Shown one piece after another: positions 15,637-24,640 of a stretch of 64,000 nt of DNA. The stretch covers positions 62,001 through 126,000 of the forward strand of contig NZ_JBHLWI010000001.1 of NCBI RefSeq assembly GCF_042432905.1, written 5' to 3'. How positions within the stretch are numbered: position 1 is the stretch's first letter; each line of letters begins with the position of its first letter. The translations under genes and the position numbers were made by a program. Below the pieces are notes generated by a model. That model ran no database searches and was not told the origin of the DNA. It saw nothing but the letters and a program-made list of their open reading frames with translations. This stretch comes from Fontibacter flavus (GTDB taxonomy: Bacteria; Bacteroidota; Bacteroidia; Cytophagales; Cyclobacteriaceae).

Positions 15637-16467
15637 TCATTCATCTGTAGTAATCACAATGGTCTCATGCAGCATGGGGCTGACCATAAAATATCCCAAA
15701 GGTTCAAGCTCACCTTTGACCAATCTAATATTTGATTCTGGATTTTGAGGCGGCGGACTGAACAAGCCCCCGTCATTGAAAAGCAAACTGACCAATTGAT
15801 TCAAATAATCAAAAGCATCCCTATTGAGTCGGAAAAGCTCCAATCTGACTTTATCATTCTCCTGAAAAGTAAACCCATTCAATTCAAACCCTCTATTTAA
15901 GATGGAAGTGCCAAAAGTATCATCAAATAACAAGTAATCATTCCTCCTATTCAGCAAGGTGTCATTCCTTACGACCCGGATCCTGTAGAAATTATTTTCA
16001 GTAAAAGGAATATCCCCATACATGGTCAAGTAGTATCCTTCTTCTCTAAACAAGCGCTCATCCTTAAATTCGTATGTAATACTATCCAACCGTGGAGGTT
16101 CTAACAAAATACCCTCTGACTGATATTCATCATCACCAATCTTCACTGAAAGGCGATAAGAATCTCCAATAATGCCACCTATGTTATTGATTGGCAGATA
16201 CCTGTCGACCTGATGGGAAAACCTGAAAGGTACAACCTGTCCATTCCTCAAATTGGTCACCATAACCTGGGCGTCCATAATAACTTCATTTGCATCTTCG
16301 TCATAAAAATCACGGGAACGCGTCACCTTAACATAATTGACATTGCCCAAATTAGTCCAAACCCCTTCAATCACAGGTCTGGCGTCTATTGTTCTCAGCT
16401 CCAGGAATACCTCTTCCTGACAAGAATAAAGGACTATAACCAATATCAACAACACTATCTTTCTCAT
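15637..16467 (-). CDS. DUF4249 lipoprotein partner of a TonB-dependent receptor
   Basis: From the ATG at 16467 the product has 276 residues. It begins with a lipoprotein signal (MRKIVLLILVIVLYSC) and continues with DARPVIEGVWTN, YVKVTRSRDF and SEGILLEPPRLDSITYEF, typical of DUF4249 proteins, which are encoded directly after a subset of TonB receptors in Bacteroidota and are probably surface-exposed. The upstream receptor gene stops at 16469, so the two genes nearly touch. An alternative start four codons earlier would overlap the receptor gene. The substrate is unknown. Confidence 0.88.
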   Translation of the reverse strand: MRKIVLLILVIVLYSCQEEVFLELRTIDARPVIEGVWTNLGNVNYVKVTRSRDFYDEDANEVIMDAQVMVTNLRNGQVVPFRFSHQVDRYLPINNIGGIIGDSYRLSVKIGDDEYQSEGILLEPPRLDSITYEFKDERLFREEGYYLTMYGDIPFTENNFYRIRVVRNDTLLNRRNDYLLFDDTFGTSILNRGFELNGFTFQENDKVRLELFRLNRDAFDYLNQLVSLLFNDGGLFSPPPQNPESNIRLVKGELEPLGYFMVSPMLHETIVITTDE

Positions 16468-16468
16468 A

Positions 16469-18859
16469 TCAAAACTCAAAATTATAGGTAATCGCAGGCA
16501 GGAATGTAAACAAATAGGTCATCACAACACCAGGCCTTCTACTGAATATTTCTTCCCCTGAACTCGTATCAAAATTGATCTGATCATTTAAGATATCCGT
16601 AAACTGGTAAGAAAAGGGGTTTTTTCTGCCATATAAATTGTAAACGCTGAAATTCCAACTTCCTCTCCACTTCCTTCCTTTATTGATGTTTTTCCAGGTA
16701 ACGGATGCATCCATTCTGTGATAATCCGGGAAACGGTCCTTATTTCTTTCATTTCCATATAGTGCCACTCGTTGATTGTCCACCTCATAAGAACCAATTG
16801 GGAAAGTGACAGCCTGACCTGTGGTGTACACAAAAGTCATATTGGCCGACCATCTTTTGGAAAATTCATGGCTAAGAACCAAAGTAATATCATGAGGTCT
16901 GTCAAACCTCGGATTGTACCATTTGTTCTCACTTATCCCTTCAATCTTTCTCCAAGTCCTGGAATAGGAATAACTCAACCATCCGGTGGTTTTTCCAATA
17001 TTTTTTCTGATCAAAAACTCAATACCATAAGCATATCCTTTTCCTGCCAATATTTCTGTTTCCACATTATCCGTAAACAAAACACTGGCACCTGGTCTGA
17101 GATCAATAATATTCTGAAAATCCTTGTAATACCCTTCTAAAGACAACTCCCATCTATCGTTAGCCAAGTTCTTGAATAATCCCATGGAATATTGATCTCC
17201 CCGTATAGGAGGTATATATAAGCCTGCAGGAATCCACCTGTCTAAAGGAAGTCCTGCTGAACTATTGGTTGCTACCTGAACGAATTGGAAATTTCTGTTG
17301 TACGAACCTTTAATAGATAAATCATCGCTGACCAAATAGCGAAATGAAGCCCGAGGCTCCAAACCTTGGTAAAACTTCATATTCTCCAATCTGCCATATG
17401 CAATACTGTCCAAGATTGAAGCATCAGGGGAAGGGTTTCCTCCCTCATACAAATACTTCACCCCTTTACCCACTTGATTGTAAATGGACCATCTCAAACC
17501 ACCTTCAACCCTCAACCTATCACCGATGTTGGAGGAAACGGATATAAAAAAGTTGTTTTGAAGCCCATTCCTTGGATTGGTACCAATCGGATCAATCACT
17601 GAATTCTCGCTAGGCTGTAAATTGACAGGAGCAAAATGATACAATTGTGAATGTACTCCCCATTGCAGGATAGATTGCTCATTGGGTTGGAAATTCCATT
17701 GGGCCTTGATTCCTGATTCTGAAATCACATTATCCCATTTGAACCCACTGTCTTCGTCTGAAAACCCAACTTCATATTTATATTGGCTATGATAAGTGTT
17801 CAGATCAAAAAATGCCTGCTCATTGATATTTCTGGTCCAGACAATTGAATTGACCCAGTTTTGCCATCCAAGCCCAAATTGCGCTGAAAGGCCAAGAAAA
17901 TCTGAACCAAAATAATTGGAAATACTTATTTTATCTTTTTCACCAATTCTGAAAGTGAATTTCCCACTCAAATCATAAAAATACAGATCATTATTATTGA
18001 TATCTTCATTAGGGGAAAGCCGAAGAAACATATCCGCATAGGTCCTTCTTGCTGAGATAGCAAAGGAACTCTTTTCAGAAAACAAAGGTCCATCCAGGCT
18101 CAACCTTGAACTGATAGTACCAATTCCCCCTTCTCCCTTAATTTTTTGATAATTTCCCTCTTTCAAAGACACATCTATGACAGAGGAAATCCTTCCGCCA
18201 AAATTTGCAGGGATGTTCCCTTTATAAAATTCAACTCCCTGAAGTGCGTCCGGGTTAAAGACTGAAAAGAAGCCAAAGAAATGTGAGGGATTGTAAATAG
18301 GCGCACCATCAATTTGCACCAAATTCTGATCCGCAGAACCCCCTCTCACAAATAAGCCGGTAGTTCCCTCTCCTGCTGTTTGCACACCTGGCAAAAGCTG
18401 AAGACTTCTTAATAAATCCACCTCACCAAACAATGCGGGAATATTTTTGATCGTTTCAATAGGGACAACAGATTTACCCATTTCCAAACCTTTGACGTTT
18501 TGGTCCGGCATCCTATCCCTTACGATTACTTCCTCCAAAGACAATTCCTCAGGTTTCAGAAAAAACCTCAATGGCTTTTCTAAATCCTTGACAGTAATGG
18601 TCCGAATGGACTCTTCAAATCCGATAAAGGAAACAACAAGTTTGGCAGGCAATTCAATTGACTTAATCGAAAAAAAACCATTGATATCAGTGACCACTCC
18701 TTTTTGTGGCTCTGATTCCCAATATACGTTTGCCCCAGGTAATGGATCCTCATTGCCTATCTCAAGGACTGTTCCTTGGATTATCGAATCGGATTGGGAG
18801 TACACGGAAAAGCTGAATAGAAAACAAACAAAACCTAGCAAAGCAGGTAAAAATCTCAT
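16469..18859 (-). CDS. TonB-dependent outer membrane receptor with carboxypeptidase-regulatory-like domain
   Basis: The 796-residue protein has a signal peptide (MRFLPALLGFVCFLFSFSVYSQ), a CarboxypepD_reg-like domain (about 25-110: IQGTVLEIGNEDPLPGANVYW and TDINGFFSI), a plug domain (EVDLLRSLQLLPGVQ, GLFVRGGSADQNLVQIDGAPIYNPSHFFGFFS) and a beta-barrel ending in ITYNFEF with a C-terminal aromatic residue. It should import a substrate across the outer membrane with TonB energy. It is followed by a DUF4249 gene rather than SusD, so it is not a classical glycan-uptake pair. Substrate is undetermined. Confidence 0.93.
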   Translation of the reverse strand: MRFLPALLGFVCFLFSFSVYSQSDSIIQGTVLEIGNEDPLPGANVYWESEPQKGVVTDINGFFSIKSIELPAKLVVSFIGFEESIRTITVKDLEKPLRFFLKPEELSLEEVIVRDRMPDQNVKGLEMGKSVVPIETIKNIPALFGEVDLLRSLQLLPGVQTAGEGTTGLFVRGGSADQNLVQIDGAPIYNPSHFFGFFSVFNPDALQGVEFYKGNIPANFGGRISSVIDVSLKEGNYQKIKGEGGIGTISSRLSLDGPLFSEKSSFAISARRTYADMFLRLSPNEDINNNDLYFYDLSGKFTFRIGEKDKISISNYFGSDFLGLSAQFGLGWQNWVNSIVWTRNINEQAFFDLNTYHSQYKYEVGFSDEDSGFKWDNVISESGIKAQWNFQPNEQSILQWGVHSQLYHFAPVNLQPSENSVIDPIGTNPRNGLQNNFFISVSSNIGDRLRVEGGLRWSIYNQVGKGVKYLYEGGNPSPDASILDSIAYGRLENMKFYQGLEPRASFRYLVSDDLSIKGSYNRNFQFVQVATNSSAGLPLDRWIPAGLYIPPIRGDQYSMGLFKNLANDRWELSLEGYYKDFQNIIDLRPGASVLFTDNVETEILAGKGYAYGIEFLIRKNIGKTTGWLSYSYSRTWRKIEGISENKWYNPRFDRPHDITLVLSHEFSKRWSANMTFVYTTGQAVTFPIGSYEVDNQRVALYGNERNKDRFPDYHRMDASVTWKNINKGRKWRGSWNFSVYNLYGRKNPFSYQFTDILNDQINFDTSSGEEIFSRRPGVVMTYLFTFLPAITYNFEF

Positions 18860-18970
18860 GGTTTATGCAATCTTTTGATAGAGTAACGAATAAGTGCCTT
18901 TGGCTGTTGAAAATTAGATCAATATTTTCTTAATCCTTTTCTTTTCATCAATATTTTATAATTTCAGGCC

Positions 18971-19936
18971 ATGATATGGGCATTTCCGGATATTGAGCTT
19001 ACAATTTGGTTGGCAGTTGTTTTTGGACTGCTTTATCTTGTGTACTTATACAGGTTTTATTTAATAAACAAAAAGCTGGAAGTCAGTAAACACAGGTTAC
19101 TGATCAAACTCCTGCTCAGGGCAAGTTATTTTGTTTTATTCTTGATAGCACTGTCAGGTCCTTCCATTGGCACCTCAATGAAGGAAATCAAAGAAGAGGG
19201 TAAAGACATATTCATAGCCATCGACCTTTCTCAATCCATGAATGCTACTGATATCGGTCCTAACAGGCTTCAAAGAATAAAGTTTGAGCTGAAAAACCTG
19301 GTAAAACGATTTGCTGGAGACCGAATAGGACTGATCATATTCAGTTCAGAAGCCTTCATACAATGCCCGCTGACTTTTGACCAAAATGTACTTCAATTAC
19401 ACCTAGACGGGCTTAATACTGGCTTGGTCCCCAATCAGGGAACTGATCTCAGCGCGCCACTAACTTTGGCATTGAATAAATTTGAGGTAGAAGAAAATAA
19501 TGAGGTTAAGTCAAAATCAATCATTCTGATTTCAGATGGTGAAGATTTTGGCGATAGTTTCAGAGACATTACAACCAAACTCAGTGATGCAGGAATAACC
19601 GTTTTCAGTCTGGGAGTTGGTACTACGCAAGGGAGTACAATCCCAAGAGGAAATGGGTTGATTATAGATCCAAATACCAAACAACCTGCAATCAGTAGAT
19701 TGGAATCTGCTAATTTGAAATCAATCGCAGTACAGACTTCCGGCCAGTATTTCGAGTTGTCAGATGAAGTTCAGGAAATTCCGGATTTGATGCTGGCAAT
19801 AGAGCGTGTAGAAGGTACAGTTACCGGTTCCCGTATGATTGAGGCTTCGGCCAACAAATACTTCTATTTCTTATTGGTTGGTCTCTGTTTGGCAGTTTTG
19901 GATATGATACTTCCATTTAAAACAATTAAATTGTAA
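18971..19936 (+). CDS. BatB-like VWA domain membrane protein
   Basis: The 321-residue protein has two N-terminal membrane helices (about 8-25 and 47-63), a von Willebrand A domain (about 80-270) and a final helix (about 297-315). The MIDAS motif DLSQS (DxSxS) is intact at about residues 84-88, with TDLSAPL and ISDGEDFGD supplying the other metal ligands. It fits BatA/BatB proteins of aerotolerance operons in Bacteroidota. The TPR gene downstream matches BatC. The usual moxR, DUF58 and batA genes are not upstream here, where the divergent TonB receptor stands. Confidence 0.87.
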   Translation: MIWAFPDIELTIWLAVVFGLLYLVYLYRFYLINKKLEVSKHRLLIKLLLRASYFVLFLIALSGPSIGTSMKEIKEEGKDIFIAIDLSQSMNATDIGPNRLQRIKFELKNLVKRFAGDRIGLIIFSSEAFIQCPLTFDQNVLQLHLDGLNTGLVPNQGTDLSAPLTLALNKFEVEENNEVKSKSIILISDGEDFGDSFRDITTKLSDAGITVFSLGVGTTQGSTIPRGNGLIIDPNTKQPAISRLESANLKSIAVQTSGQYFELSDEVQEIPDLMLAIERVEGTVTGSRMIEASANKYFYFLLVGLCLAVLDMILPFKTIKL

Positions 19937-19955
19937 TCCCGTCTATACAGTAAAC

Positions 19956-20792
19956 ATGATGTTGAGAATTCTTCTATTTGTCCTTCTATTGATACCTTCT
20001 TCCTGGACAGAAATCGGAAGGAAAAATACCGCCATCAAGGCTGCTGCAAGAAGTTATGCGGAGGCAGATTATGCCGAATCAGTCAATAATCACCTCTTAT
20101 TATCTTCTGATTTTGGCATCAATAGTCCTGCATCAAATTTCAATCTGGCATTAAGCTACCATTATAATGAACAAGTGGAAGAAGCTCAGAGAACTTATCA
20201 AAGTCTTTTAAGCGCTTCCGATCCTTTTGTGGCTTCTTTCGCATCTAACCAAAACGGAATAATCCTAGCGCAACAGAATAAATATGAAGAAGCATTGGCT
20301 GCCTTCAAATACTCTCTGATCAAAGATCCCACAAATGAACAGGCAAGATACAATTATGAACTGTTAAGCAGATGGCTGGAAGAAAACCCTGAACAAGAGC
20401 AGCAGGACCAAGGAGAAAACGAAGAGCAACAGGACGAACAACAAGAGCAGCAGGATCAGGATCAACAAAAAGACAGTCAGGAGAAAAAGGATGGTGAGGG
20501 AGATGAGGAAACCGAAGAAGATGAAGCTTCCGAATCTCAGAAAAAAGAAGATAAAACGGGAGAGAAATCCCAACAGGAAAAAGAGTCAGAGGAAGCTTCC
20601 GACCTTGAATCTGACCTGAGTGATAGAGAAAAAGCGATGGAGAAGCTGAAGGAAAAGCTTCAGGAAATGAACCTTACTCCAGAACAGGCATCGCAAATTT
20701 TGGAAGCCATGAATGCTGCTGAGTTGAGGTATATTCAGCAAAACACTAAAAAACCATCCAAGAGACCAGATAAAGGTTTACCTGATTGGTAA
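19956..20792 (+). CDS. BatC-like TPR protein with acidic Gln/Glu-rich tail
   Basis: The 278-residue protein starts with a signal-like segment (LRILLFVLLLIPSSW), then about three TPR units (about 30-145: ARSYAEADYAESVNN, NFNLALSYHYNEQVEEAQRTY, KYEEALAAFKYSLIKDPTNEQARYNYEL). Residues about 148-225 are an extreme Gln/Glu/Asp/Lys-rich stretch, and the C-terminus ends KRPDKGLPDW. This layout is that of BatC, thought to scaffold the Bat complex. The gene follows batB by 19 bp, so the two form an operon. Confidence 0.82.
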   Translation: MMLRILLFVLLLIPSSWTEIGRKNTAIKAAARSYAEADYAESVNNHLLLSSDFGINSPASNFNLALSYHYNEQVEEAQRTYQSLLSASDPFVASFASNQNGIILAQQNKYEEALAAFKYSLIKDPTNEQARYNYELLSRWLEENPEQEQQDQGENEEQQDEQQEQQDQDQQKDSQEKKDGEGDEETEEDEASESQKKEDKTGEKSQQEKESEEASDLESDLSDREKAMEKLKEKLQEMNLTPEQASQILEAMNAAELRYIQQNTKKPSKRPDKGLPDW

Positions 20793-20843
20793 TCTAGCCA
20801 AGAACTTCTCTGGTTTAAAACCAAGGCTTACCTAATAGTGTTC

Positions 20844-20876
20844 TTGAATATTGTCTAATCCTCTACATTAACTTTG
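20844..20876 (+). promoter_or_regulatory. Probable promoter of the thiolase gene
   Basis: TAACTTTG (20869-20876) matches the -7 consensus TAnnTTTG. TTG boxes lie upstream at 20844-20846 (22-base spacer) and 20851-20853 (15-base spacer). The start codon is 30 bp downstream. Confidence 0.5.
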
Positions 20877-20906
20877 AATTATTTCACATCTAAAATATAA
20901 ACCCAA

Positions 20907-22085
20907 ATGAAAGAAGTATATATCGTATCTGCGGTAAGAACCCCGCTCGGAAGTTTTGGAGGCAAATTATCAGGTCTTTCTGCTACCGAATTGGGCAGCA
21001 TTGCTATCAAAGGCGCTTTAAAAAAAGCAGGCGTTGACCCTTCTGAGGTTCAGGAAGTGATCATGGGGAATGTACTTTCCGCTAATCTTGGACAGGCTCC
21101 TGCCAGACAGGCGTCAATTGGTGCTGGCATTGGTTATAATGTACCCTGCACTACTGTCAACAAAGTATGTTCTTCAGGTATGAAAGCGGTTATGTTTGCT
21201 GCCCAATCTATCATGACCGGTCAGAATGACCTGGTCGTTGCAGGAGGTATGGAAAGCATGTCCAATGTGCCTTATTATGTACCAAAAGCAAGATTCGGAT
21301 ACAAATACGGAAATGCTGAATTGGTTGATGGATTGGCAAAAGATGGTCTTTTCGAAGTTTATTATAAATTCCCAATGGGTAACTGTGCTGACAACACAGC
21401 CAAAGAAATGAATATCAGCAGGGAAGATCAGGATACTTATGCAATCCAATCCTATACCCGCTCAGCTGAAGCATGGAAATCGGGAGCTTTCAAAGATGAA
21501 GTGGTTCCGGTAGAAATCACAGGAAGAAAAGGTGAAACCATCATCATCGATGAGGATGAGGAATTCAAAAATGTCATGTTTGACAAAATCCCTTCCCTTA
21601 GACCGGTTTTTGATAAAGAAGGTACTGTGACTGCGGCCAATGCTTCTACGATGAATGATGGTGCTTCCGCATTGATTTTAGCAAGCAAAGAGAAAGTGCA
21701 GGAATTAGGCCTTAAACCAATAGCCAAAATCAGAGGTTTTGCAGATGCTGCACAAGACCCGATCTGGTTCACAACTGCTCCAGCTTTAGCCATTCCAAAA
21801 GCCATCAAAAATGCAGGTTTAACAGAAAATGACGTTGATTTTTATGAAATCAATGAAGCTTTTGCGGCGGTGGCAATTGCAAATCAGAGACAACTGAACT
21901 TAGACAACGACAAACTCAATGTTTACGGTGGTGCAGTGTCTCTTGGTCACCCACTAGGCGCATCAGGGGCAAGGATAATTGCAACACTCAACTCTGTTCT
22001 TCATCAAAAGAACGGTAAAATCGGTGTAGCCGGTATCTGTAACGGTGGCGGAGGTGCATCGGCAATTGTGATCGAAAAAATTTAA
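20907..22085 (+). CDS. Acetyl-CoA C-acetyltransferase (thiolase)
   Basis: The 392-residue protein has the full thiolase catalytic set: nucleophile Cys88 in NKVCSSGMKAV, His348 in GGAVSLGHPLGASGAR, and Cys378 in GICNGGGGAS. VVAGGMESMSNVPYY and NEAFAA are also conserved. It reversibly condenses two acetyl-CoA to acetoacetyl-CoA, or cleaves 3-ketoacyl-CoA, in the cytosol. No other beta-oxidation or PHB gene is next to it. Length equals the family norm. It appears to have its own promoter and is followed after about 45 bp by the YwqK-like gene. Confidence 0.95.
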   Translation: MKEVYIVSAVRTPLGSFGGKLSGLSATELGSIAIKGALKKAGVDPSEVQEVIMGNVLSANLGQAPARQASIGAGIGYNVPCTTVNKVCSSGMKAVMFAAQSIMTGQNDLVVAGGMESMSNVPYYVPKARFGYKYGNAELVDGLAKDGLFEVYYKFPMGNCADNTAKEMNISREDQDTYAIQSYTRSAEAWKSGAFKDEVVPVEITGRKGETIIIDEDEEFKNVMFDKIPSLRPVFDKEGTVTAANASTMNDGASALILASKEKVQELGLKPIAKIRGFADAAQDPIWFTTAPALAIPKAIKNAGLTENDVDFYEINEAFAAVAIANQRQLNLDNDKLNVYGGAVSLGHPLGASGARIIATLNSVLHQKNGKIGVAGICNGGGGASAIVIEKI

Positions 22086-22131
22086 TGAATTATTATTATT
22101 CCCTTTGATTAGGAACTGGTTCTCTTTCTTT

Positions 22132-23226
22132 ATGCGTAATAGTTTATTGTTCATCTTTTACCTATTGTCACATGCCTCAGTGGCACAAGAATGGGTAAGA
22201 ACTTATTATGATCAGGAAAAAACACAGCTTAAGGAAGTTTACCAACAAATCAACGGAACAGCACAGGGAGACTACCGCCTCTATTATGAGGACGGTAGTC
22301 TTGCTGTTATCGGACAATTGGAGAATGGTAATAAAGAAGGGCTATTCGTGGATTTTTTTCCTAATACAAAAGACACCCTTCGAACAATCCAATATGTCAA
22401 TAATTTAAAACAGGGCATTTCTGTCAGCTATTTTGCCAATGGAAATGTTTCGCAAGAGTTACATTATGTCCAAGATCAAATTGAAGGGGACGTCATCACT
22501 TATTATGAGTCAGGTGAGGTCAACAAGAAAACTGCTTTCAAGGCAAATAAACCAAACGGCTTGTCCTTTGAATACGACATTGATGGGAAATTAATGGAGA
22601 AAGCCATTTTTAGCGAAGGATTGTTGAATGGTGTGAAAGAAATTTATGATGAAAATGAACAATTGATTTCCAGTACTTCCTACAAAATGGGAGTGATCCA
22701 TGGAGAACAAATAAGTTATCATCCTGATGGGAAATTAAAATCAAAATTCAACTACAAAAACGGATACCTACACGGCGAGTCCATCTCTTATTATCCGAAT
22801 GGTCAAATTTCAAGGACGGGAAAATATAATAACGGTAACCCAATCGGTCCATTTAAAAGTTATCATGAAAACGGCCAACTGGCAGAACTGGCCAATTACA
22901 AAAAAGGAAACCCTATAGGGGAAACTATTTCTTATTATGATAGTGGAGAAAAGCAGGAAATTGTATCGTATGATAATTTTGGCCGGATCAGTAAAATCAT
23001 TTCATTTTACAAAAACGGTAAAAAAGAAACTGAGATCAATTTCAGAAATGGTAGAGAGGAAGGGCTGGCAAGCAAATTCTTCGAGTCAGGTCAAATCAAA
23101 GAGACAATACCATACAGCAATGGGCTTCCTCATGGAGTTCAGAAAATTTATAACCAAGATGGCAGACTCCTTACCGAAAGGGAGTTTAAAAATGGCAGAT
23201 TGATCTTGACCACAGACCATCAGTAA
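22132..23226 (+). CDS. Exported MORN-repeat protein of the YwqK type
   Basis: From the ATG at 22132 the protein has 364 residues. A signal peptide (MRNSLLFIFYLLSHASVAQEW) is followed by about a dozen repeats of 23-24 residues with the pattern YYxNGxlxxxxxYxxGxxxG (for example SISYYPNGQISRTGKYNNGN and KSYHENGQLAELANYKKGN). Such repeats occur in MORN-type and YwqK-annotated proteins; the antitoxin label attached to the latter is not supported here because no toxin gene is adjacent and the protein is exported. The role is unknown. The earlier in-frame TTG at 22105 was rejected because the ATG gives a clean signal peptide. Confidence 0.8.
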   Translation: MRNSLLFIFYLLSHASVAQEWVRTYYDQEKTQLKEVYQQINGTAQGDYRLYYEDGSLAVIGQLENGNKEGLFVDFFPNTKDTLRTIQYVNNLKQGISVSYFANGNVSQELHYVQDQIEGDVITYYESGEVNKKTAFKANKPNGLSFEYDIDGKLMEKAIFSEGLLNGVKEIYDENEQLISSTSYKMGVIHGEQISYHPDGKLKSKFNYKNGYLHGESISYYPNGQISRTGKYNNGNPIGPFKSYHENGQLAELANYKKGNPIGETISYYDSGEKQEIVSYDNFGRISKIISFYKNGKKETEINFRNGREEGLASKFFESGQIKETIPYSNGLPHGVQKIYNQDGRLLTEREFKNGRLILTTDHQ

Positions 23227-23279
23227 AAGATTTTAAGAAGTTTTAGTAAAAACAAAGTCCCAAAACAAAGGTCTTTTTC

Positions 23280-23287
23280 TATTTTTG
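23280..23287 (+). promoter_or_regulatory. -7 box TATTTTTG before purC
   Basis: The octamer matches TAnnTTTG and is 18 bp before the purC start codon. A matching -33 box is not obvious. Confidence 0.4.
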
Positions 23288-23305
23288 TTCAATTGATTAA
23301 AAACT

Positions 23306-24241
23306 ATGAGCGCTGCAATAAAAGAAACAAACTTTCAGTTTCCTGGACAGATCGGTTTCTACAAAGGAAAAGTCAGAGATGTGTACATCTTTGAGGACAA
23401 ATTAGCCGTCGTGGCATCAGACCGCATTTCAGCATTTGATGTTGTGCTCCCCAAAGCCATACCGCATAAGGGACAAGTCTTGAATCAAATTGCAGCTAAA
23501 TTTCTTCAAGCTACTTCAGACATTGTCCCAAACTGGGTTACTTCGGTACCGCATCCACAGGTCACGATAGGCAAGAAATGTGAGCCATTCAAAGTGGAAA
23601 TGGTCATCAGAGGCTACCTTGCAGGCCATGCCGCAAGGGAATACAAAGGAGGGAAAAGAATGATCTGTGGTGTTCCTTTACCAGAAGGATTGAGAGAAAA
23701 CGACAGACTGCCTTCACCAATCATCACCCCTACGACAAAAGCCTCTGAAGGCCATGATGAGGATATATCCAAGGAAGATATCTTGGCCAAAGGAATAGTA
23801 AGCCCCGAAGATTACGCAATCCTTGAAAAATATACGCATGCGCTCTATAAAAGAGGCAGCCAAATGGCAAAGGATAAAGGCTTGATCCTTGTCGATACAA
23901 AATATGAGTTCGGGAAGTTCGGAGACGATATTTTACTTATTGATGAAATCCACACGCCTGACTCTTCAAGGTATTTCTATGCAGACAGTTACGATGCCCT
24001 TCAGAAAGCGGGGCAGCCACAAAGACAGTTATCAAAAGAATTTGTAAGGCAATGGTTAATTGCAAATGGATTTCAGGGAAAAGAAGGACAGGCTGTTCCG
24101 GAAATGCCAGATGAATTCATTGAAGAGATCTCAGCAAGATATATTGAACTTTACGAAAAAATCACCGGAGACAGTTTTCAAAAAGGTCTTACTAAGGACT
24201 TAGAAAACAGTATTGAAAAAGCTATCTTAGCAAACTTATAA
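23306..24241 (+). CDS. purC: Phosphoribosylaminoimidazole-succinocarboxamide synthase
   Basis: The 311-residue protein shows the SAICAR synthetase motifs: YKGKVRDVY near the start, VVASDRISAFDVVLP, EMVIRGYLAGHAAREY, TTKASEGHDE and DEIHTPDSSRYF. It joins aspartate to CAIR with ATP in purine synthesis in the cytosol. Length fits the long form found in Bacteroidota. The other pur genes are not in the window. The STAS gene begins 16 bp downstream, so they may share a transcript. Confidence 0.96.
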   Translation: MSAAIKETNFQFPGQIGFYKGKVRDVYIFEDKLAVVASDRISAFDVVLPKAIPHKGQVLNQIAAKFLQATSDIVPNWVTSVPHPQVTIGKKCEPFKVEMVIRGYLAGHAAREYKGGKRMICGVPLPEGLRENDRLPSPIITPTTKASEGHDEDISKEDILAKGIVSPEDYAILEKYTHALYKRGSQMAKDKGLILVDTKYEFGKFGDDILLIDEIHTPDSSRYFYADSYDALQKAGQPQRQLSKEFVRQWLIANGFQGKEGQAVPEMPDEFIEEISARYIELYEKITGDSFQKGLTKDLENSIEKAILANL

Positions 24242-24257
24242 AGTATATACAACAGTT

Positions 24258-24638
24258 ATGAAATATTCAGTAGATAAAAAAGAACAATACGTCATATTCA
24301 CGCCATTAGAGGAAAAGCTTGACTCAGCTCTGTCTCCTAAATTGAAATCCGAATTATTGACTGTAAACGCAGAGGGTTATAACAACCTGGTAATCGACAT
24401 GAGTCAGGTAAAATACGCAGATTCCAGTGGTTTGAGTGCGCTTTTGGTAGGCAATAGGGAATTCAGCAGAAACGGCGGAATCTTTGTGGTCGCAGCTCCT
24501 CAGGACCATGTCATGAAACTGATTAAAATATCCATGTTGGATAAGGTCTTTCATATCGTAGACACTATTGAAGAAGCCGCTGAAGCTGTTTTTATTCATG
24601 AAATTGAAGGAAAAGAAGGCGAGGAAGAAGAAGATTAA
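24258..24638 (+). CDS. STAS-domain anti-anti-sigma-like protein
   Basis: The 126-residue protein is a single STAS domain (residues 1-110) with the phosphorylatable serine motif YADSSGLSALLVGNREF (Ser57 at the SpoIIAA phosphosite position) and an acidic tail (EIEGKEGEEEED). Such proteins bind anti-sigma factors or serine kinases, or act in other partner-switching modules. No RsbW-like kinase or phosphatase is adjacent. It sits between purC and the RNase Z gene, whose TTG start lies two bases after this stop, suggesting coupled translation. Confidence 0.87.
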   Translation: MKYSVDKKEQYVIFTPLEEKLDSALSPKLKSELLTVNAEGYNNLVIDMSQVKYADSSGLSALLVGNREFSRNGGIFVVAAPQDHVMKLIKISMLDKVFHIVDTIEEAAEAVFIHEIEGKEGEEEED

Positions 24639-24640
24639 TT

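Noticed and set aside
22105..22131. TTG start for the YwqK-like gene
   Set aside because: The ATG at 22132 gives a compact signal peptide; the extra nine residues have no support.
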